Positions 7,955-10,056 of a stretch of DNA of 10,056 bases are shown one piece after another. The notes beneath the pieces are model-generated. The model worked only from the letters and a program-made list of their open reading frames with translations. It was not told the DNA's origin and ran no database searches. How positions within the stretch are numbered: the first letter of the stretch is position 1; each line of letters begins with the position of its first letter. This DNA is from RBG-16-66-20 sp035517595 (GTDB taxonomy: Bacteria > Pseudomonadota > Gammaproteobacteria > Burkholderiales > SG8-39), in assembly GCA_035517595.1 (NCBI GenBank), contig DATIYN010000063.1, forward strand, positions 1 through 10,056. Reading direction: 5' to 3'. The translations under genes and the position numbers were made by a program.

Positions 7955-8594
7955 CCTCGTCGTCTTCGACTGGGACGGCACGCTCATGGATTCGACGGTC
8001 GGCATCACGGCCGCGATCCAGGAAGCGGCGCGCGATCTCGGCCTGCCCGTGCCCGACCGGGAGCGCGCGAGCCACGTGATCGGCCTGGGCCTGCAGGATG
8101 CGCTGCGTGCCGCGGTGCCGGATCTGCCGCAGGAAAAGTACGCGGAGTTCGTCGAGGCCTACCGCCACCATTTCCGCGCGCGCCAGGACGACATGGAGCT
8201 GTTTCCGGGCGTGCGCGAGATGCTCGAGGAGCTGCGTCGCCGCGGCCACCGGCTGGCGGTTGCCACCGGCAAGAGCCGCCGCGGCCTCGACCACCAGTTC
8301 GGGCTGACCGGGCTGGGGCCGCTGTTCGCCGCATCGCGCTGCGCCGATGAAACCAGGCCCAAGCCGCATCCGGCGATGCTGCTAGAGCTCATGGACGAGC
8401 TGGCGACGGCGCGGCACGAGTTGCTGATGATCGGCGACACCTCGCACGATCTCGGCATGGCCCTCAGCGCCGGCGTGGATGCGGTCGCGGTCGGCTACGG
8501 CGCGCATCCGCTCGAGTCGCTGAGCGCGATGAACCCGCGAGCGAGCGTGCGCAGCGTCACGGAACTACGGCAGTGGCTGGCGGCGAACGCCTGA
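7938..8594 (+). CDS. HAD-superfamily phosphatase (phosphoglycolate phosphatase-like, subfamily IA)
   Basis: A soluble phosphatase of about 218 residues. With numbering from the TTG at 7938, motif I is FDWDGT with nucleophile Asp11 and acid/base Asp13, motif II is VATGKS with Thr110, motif III is RPKPHP with Lys142, and motif IV is GDTSHD with Asp167 and Asp171. The helical cap lies between motifs I and II, as in Gph-type enzymes. The natural substrate cannot be read; phosphoglycolate, sugar phosphates or nucleotides are all possible. No ATG is available. TTG at 7938 gives the family-like start (NARYSLVVFDWDGT) and overlaps rluC by 17 nt. TTG at 7908 has a better SD (GGGGA) but adds ten atypical residues and a 47-nt overlap. 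Confidence 0.88.
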   Translation: MNARYSLVVFDWDGTLMDSTVGITAAIQEAARDLGLPVPDRERASHVIGLGLQDALRAAVPDLPQEKYAEFVEAYRHHFRARQDDMELFPGVREMLEELRRRGHRLAVATGKSRRGLDHQFGLTGLGPLFAASRCADETRPKPHPAMLLELMDELATARHELLMIGDTSHDLGMALSAGVDAVAVGYGAHPLESLSAMNPRASVRSVTELRQWLAANA

Positions 8595-8929
8595 TCTGCG
8601 AATCGCCGGCGCTGCTCGACTCGGGCAAGGCGCTGCGCTTCGAGGTGGAATACTTTGGCGAGCGCGCGCCCGCATTCGTGCTGCGCTTTCACGGGCGCGT
8701 CTACGGCTACCTGAACCGCTGCGGGCATATGCCGATGGAGCTCGACTGGCGCGAAGGCGAGGTCTTCGACGCCGACGGGCGTGATCTAATATGCTCGACG
8801 CACGGCGCAATCTACGCCGCGGACAGCGGCAAGTGCCTGGGCGGACCCTGCGGCAGCACGCCGCTCGTACCCCTGCAGGTCGAGGAGAGGGACGGCAAGG
8901 TCTACTTCAAAGGAATCGACGATGGCTGA
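8573..8929 (+). CDS. Small Rieske [2Fe-2S] protein
   Basis: A 118-residue single-domain protein with both Rieske boxes: Cys50-Gly-His52 (RCGHMPMELDW) and Cys74-x-x-His77 (CSTHGAIY), the Cys2His2 ligand set of a [2Fe-2S] cluster. It continues with SGKCLGGPC, adding Cys88 and Cys93. It resembles soluble ferredoxin or regulatory-type Rieske domains. There is no membrane anchor, no Tat signal, and no oxygenase catalytic domain. No redox partner is encoded beside it, so its electron donor and acceptor are unknown. The GTG at 8573 is the only sensible start and overlaps the phosphatase end by 22 nt. The end overlaps the peptidase start by 8 nt, so translation of the series is probably coupled. Confidence 0.92.
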   Translation: MAGGERLICESPALLDSGKALRFEVEYFGERAPAFVLRFHGRVYGYLNRCGHMPMELDWREGEVFDADGRDLICSTHGAIYAADSGKCLGGPCGSTPLVPLQVEERDGKVYFKGIDDG

Positions 8930-9866
8930 CACCGACGGTCAATGGGAGCGCGGACTCATCGAGAAGCTCGCCACCGAGGCGCTCAAGGAGCAGCGTCGCG
9001 CGCGGCGCTGGGGCATTTTCTGGAAGCTGCTCACCTTCGCCTACGTCACCGTGGTCCTCGTGCTCGCGGTGGACTGGAAGGGCGGGGCGGACGCGCTCGG
9101 CGCCAAGCACACGGCGCTCGTGGAGATTCAGGGCGTGATCGCGCCGGGCACCGACGCCAGCGCGGAGCGCGTGAACCTAGCGCTGCAGACGGCGTTCAAG
9201 GACAAGAACACGCAGGGCGTGGTCATCCGCATCAACTCGCCGGGCGGCAGCCCGGTGCAGGCGCAGAGCATCTATGACGAGATCCGGCGCCTGCGGCAGA
9301 AATACCCGGAGATCCCGCTCTACGCCGTGGTCGAGGACCTGTGCGCCTCGGGCGGCTACTACGTCGCCGCGGCGGCCGACAAGATATTCGTCGCGAAAGG
9401 CAGCATCGTCGGCTCGATCGGCGTGCGCATGGACAACTTCGGCGTCGTCGGCCTGATGGAGAAGCTGGGCATCGAGCGCCGCCTCATCACCGCGGGCAAG
9501 AACAAGGCGCTGCTTGACCCGTTCCTGCCGGAGGAGCCGGCGCACAAGCAGATCGCCGTCGACCTGGTCACCGAGATTCACAACCAGTTCATCGCGGCGG
9601 TGCGCGAAGGCCGCGGCAAGCGCCTGAAGGAGACGCCGGACATGTTCTCGGGCCTCATCTGGACGGGCTCCAAGAGCATCGAGCTGGGACTCGCCGACGG
9701 CCTGGGCGGACTGGACTACGTCGCGCGCGACGTCATCAAGGCCGAGGACGTGGTCGACTACACGCAGAAGGAGAACCTCGCCGAGAAGGTCGCGCGCAAG
9801 TTCGGCGCGGGCGCGATGAGCTCGCTGCTCGACTACTCGGTGCGCAGCGGCCTGGCTATCCGCTGA
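8922..9866 (+). CDS. sppA: S49-family signal-peptide peptidase (short SppA type), membrane-anchored
   Basis: A membrane protease thought to degrade released signal peptides and other membrane-embedded peptides. The 314 residues have a basic N-tail, one transmembrane helix (about 31-50), and a single peptidase domain: INSPGGS at 105-110, DLCASGGYY with nucleophile Ser143, and GKNKALLDPF with Lys195 as general base. The 52-residue spacing is the same as the Ser147/Lys199 dyad of Bacillus subtilis SppA. It is half the size of E. coli SppA (618 residues, tandem domains), so it belongs to the short form that works as an oligomer. The ATG at 8922 has AAGGA seven bases upstream and overlaps the Rieske stop. 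The last 11 bases overlap the convergent methyltransferase gene. Confidence 0.92.
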   Translation: MADTDGQWERGLIEKLATEALKEQRRARRWGIFWKLLTFAYVTVVLVLAVDWKGGADALGAKHTALVEIQGVIAPGTDASAERVNLALQTAFKDKNTQGVVIRINSPGGSPVQAQSIYDEIRRLRQKYPEIPLYAVVEDLCASGGYYVAAAADKIFVAKGSIVGSIGVRMDNFGVVGLMEKLGIERRLITAGKNKALLDPFLPEEPAHKQIAVDLVTEIHNQFIAAVREGRGKRLKETPDMFSGLIWTGSKSIELGLADGLGGLDYVARDVIKAEDVVDYTQKENLAEKVARKFGAGAMSSLLDYSVRSGLAIR

Positions 9867-10056
9867 GCAGCAGGAACACCGTAGGCCGCTTGCCGATCGC
9901 CGGCTTCGACCTGCGCCAGGCCGAAACCGGCTTGGTGCGGATGCTCTCGGTGGGCAGCGTCAGGTCGGTCGCCGCGCAAAGCAGCGTCTTTTCCGAAAGG
10001 CGATCCAGGAGCGCCGCCAGGAGCACGTCGTTGCGGTAGGGCGTCTCGATGAAGAT
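9856..10056 (-). CDS. C-terminus of RsmI-like SAM-dependent methyltransferase (tetrapyrrole methylase family), partial
   Basis: The frame entering from the right edge is open for 66 codons and ends at TAG 9856-9858. It begins IFIETPYRNDVLLAALLDRL, the counterpart of the 'FyEaPhR' segment of RsmI, the 16S rRNA C1402 2'-O-methyltransferase. TLLCAATDLTLPTESIRT then follows, corresponding to the 'ElTK.hEe' block of that fold. The final part (KPAIGKRPTVFLLLSG) is the closing beta-strand. The changed motif (ETPYRN and LTLPTE) fits the RsmI paralogue commonly found beside maf and sppA in Betaproteobacteria, rather than RsmI itself. The target is therefore unknown. Its 3' end overlaps that of the S49 peptidase gene on the opposite strand, with no terminator between. 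Confidence 0.8.
   Translation of the reverse strand: MFIETPYRNDVLLAALLDRLSEKTLLCAATDLTLPTESIRTKPVSAWRRSKPAIGKRPTVFLLLSG

Noticed and set aside
7513..8008. Minus-strand frames opposite rluC and the HAD gene
   Set aside because: They are Arg/Ala-rich shadows with no motifs; the plus-strand proteins carry complete catalytic motifs.

Overview
The window is chromosomal housekeeping DNA from a high-GC betaproteobacterium, most likely Burkholderiales or a close relative. This rests on the protein sequences (an RNase E of betaproteobacterial type, a UvrB with a FPKSPFKLHQPY N-terminus), on the block rne / rluC - HAD phosphatase - Rieske - S49 peptidase / tetrapyrrole-methylase-like methyltransferase, and on a remnant of a Bug (TctC-type) solute-binding protein, a family greatly expanded in Burkholderiales. 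No mobile element, CRISPR array, prophage or obvious novel multi-gene system is visible.

Layout. 1-152 (-): N-terminus of a membrane protein, possibly a FecCD/BtuC-type permease, running off the left edge. 228-362 (+): remnant of a Bug-family gene. 366-542 (-): a 58-residue small protein with a strong Shine-Dalgarno (SD) sequence, 28 nt after the encoded CCA of tRNA-Asn (571-646, -), which has its own promoter. 718-1935 (-): AspC/TyrB-type aminotransferase. 1980-4010 (+): uvrB, divergent from the aminotransferase across only 44 bp. 4029-6743 (-): rne, convergent with uvrB. 6744-7006: rne/rluC divergent control region. 7007-9866 (+): rluC, HAD phosphatase, Rieske protein and S49 peptidase, with every junction overlapping (a probable operon). 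9856-10056 (-): C-terminus of an RsmI-like methyltransferase that overlaps the peptidase gene tail to tail.

Functionally the centre is RNA and DNA maintenance: UvrB (nucleotide excision repair), RNase E (mRNA decay, rRNA and tRNA processing), RluC (23S rRNA pseudouridylation) and a probable rRNA methyltransferase, flanked by amino-acid metabolism and tRNA-Asn. The three small genes after rluC look translationally coupled to it, but their substrates cannot be read from sequence.

The most interesting signals are regulatory or structural rather than new genes. They are an 18-bp perfect palindrome that buries the rne SD, face-to-face rne and rluC -10 elements sharing the same A/T bases, several gene starts without an SD but with a -10-like hexamer a few bases upstream (possible leaderless initiation), a strong hairpin inside an anomalously A/T-rich patch of uvrB, the small ORF behind tRNA-Asn, and a repeat-rich RNase E scaffold with a visible membrane-targeting helix.
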